From NCBI GenBank assembly GCA_035771175.1, contig CM069603.1, forward strand, positions 20,498,286-20,562,285: a DNA stretch of 64,000 nt. Reading direction: 5' to 3'. Shown here one piece after another: positions 63,501-64,000 of the stretch. Within the stretch, counting starts at the first letter, position 1, and every line of letters starts with the position of its first letter. The position numbers and the translations under genes were made by a program. The notes beneath the pieces are model-generated. The model made no database searches and had not been told where the DNA came from. It saw only the letters and a list, made by a program, of their open reading frames with translations. The stretch is from Paratinospora sagittata (lineage: Eukaryota; Streptophyta; Magnoliopsida; Ranunculales; Menispermaceae).

Positions 63501-64000
63501 ACTTTCGATATAGTATTTCATTTTTACTAAAATGTTTTCCGAAAGGTTTTAATCATAATTTTAAAGAGTTTTGAATTATTTAAATGTGTTTATTCTTATA
63601 TCAAAGTGTTTTGAGTCAATGAAATGGTTCTTGAGTGTCAAAATATTAATTTTTCAAAAATAAGGCTATCCAGCAATTGGCACGTCTTAGACTAAAATCT
63701 GATATTTCTAACGAGAAAAATGTGGGCACTTCTGCTTGCTCGATTTTTCTATTCCTTCACCGTTTTGCCAGGTTATCTTAATTGAAATATTCTCTAGTAA
63801 CACCTAGATGATTCCCATTGTCTCGCACGCCCAAAAAACTTTAGATTGAACAATGTTTTGGATTCAAATCATTTTGTAGTACTCTTGCTCTTTAACCTTC
63901 AACTTCAAATTTTATAAAACACTTATTCTCTGATTTTCAAAAATACAACACGCACGATATTTGCAAGTTAGATTGAGGTTTTCGAAGAGTTTTTGAAGAG
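60574..64000 (+). repeat. Dimer higher-order repeat (units 71-72 and 73-74, last unit cut by the window end)
   Basis: The offset is exactly 1730 bp. Units 71 and 73 are third members of the preceding trimer; units 72 and 74 are its first members. Named A, B and C, units 66 to 74 read A B C A B C A C A. The trimer therefore passes into a dimer by loss of B. Unit 72 has private GGGTATCCCC and GAATTC where unit 74 has GGATTC. Unit 74 is 832 bp to the window end and the array runs on. Confidence 0.9.

Larger units (their letters stand above)
1..64000 (+). repeat. 865-bp tandem satellite array, 73 full units plus a partial one
   Basis: The whole window is one head-to-tail array. Taking GGCTTCGAA as unit start, units begin at 8, 874, 1739, 2605, 3472, 4337, 5203, 6068, 6934, 7799, 8664, 9529, 10394, 11259, 12125, 12991, 13858, 14724, 15590, 16457, 17321, 18186, 19051, 19916, 20781, 21647, 22512, 23376, 24241, 25106, 25970, 26835, 27700, 28565, 29429, 30294, 31159, 32023, 32887, 33753, 34618, 35482, 36346, 37211, 38075, 38940, 39804, 40669, 41534, 42416, 43281, 44146, 45009, 45873, 46738, 47603, 48467, 49332, 50197, 51061, 51926, 52791, 53656, 54520, 55385, 56249, 57114, 57979, 58844, 59709, 60574, 61439, 62304 and 63169. 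Bases 1-7 are the A-run ending the previous unit. Neighbouring units differ by scattered substitutions and one-base indels. No unit is inverted. The unit start is arbitrary. The array continues beyond both ends of the window. Confidence 0.99.

Noticed and set aside
1..64000. CRISPR array or prokaryotic repeat system
   Set aside because: Repeats are 865 bp with no spacers, and there are no genes anywhere. The pattern is satellite DNA.
1..64000. rRNA or 5S rRNA tandem repeat
   Set aside because: A unit of several hundred bases could suggest 5S gene clusters, but no 5S-like segment or tRNA-like segment is visible and the unit is AT-rich throughout.

Overview
The window is a single uninterrupted array of satellite DNA. 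From base 1 to base 64000 one unit of about 865 bp (about 33% G+C in a unit counted by hand, 57114-57978) is repeated head to tail, always in the same orientation. There are 73 complete units and a partial 74th. I find no gene, RNA gene, transposon, inverted unit or unique sequence between them. This size and organisation is typical of eukaryotic constitutive heterochromatin (centromeric, pericentromeric or subtelomeric blocks). The sequence alone does not fix the species. A plant is slightly favoured as the kind of genome where long AT-rich units of this type are common, but that is a guess.

Using the conserved GGCTTCGAA as unit start, 43 of 73 full units are exactly 865 bp and the rest are 863-867 bp, except one 882-bp unit that carries a 17-bp insertion at about 42.1 kb. 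Units 1-19 are never shorter than 865 bp. Units 40-73 are never longer, apart from the 882-bp one. Diagnostic base changes divide the array loosely into a left zone (1 to about 22 kb), a central zone (about 22-40 kb) and a right zone (40-64 kb).

On top of the 865-bp period lies a patchwork of higher-order repeats. Left zone: a trimer duplication (units 2-7), a dimer duplication (9-12), a nearly perfect trimer duplication (14-19) and a dimer duplication (21-24). Central zone: a tetramer duplication (units 28-35), a twin pair (37-38) and patchier long-range copies. Right zone: a dimer duplication (48-51), a twin pair (52-53), a trimer in almost three copies (54-61), a dimer duplication (62-65), and a trimer duplication (66-71) that loses one member and becomes a dimer (71-74). 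Several block junctions fall inside units and not at the chosen unit start. That is what unequal crossing-over between misaligned units would leave.

Nothing here works as a set of genes. If the array has a function it is structural: a platform for centromeric or heterochromatic chromatin, or a source of non-coding satellite transcripts. The most interesting content is the record of how the array expanded: several repeat orders side by side, mosaic units, and a duplication so recent that only one difference is visible in 2.6 kb.
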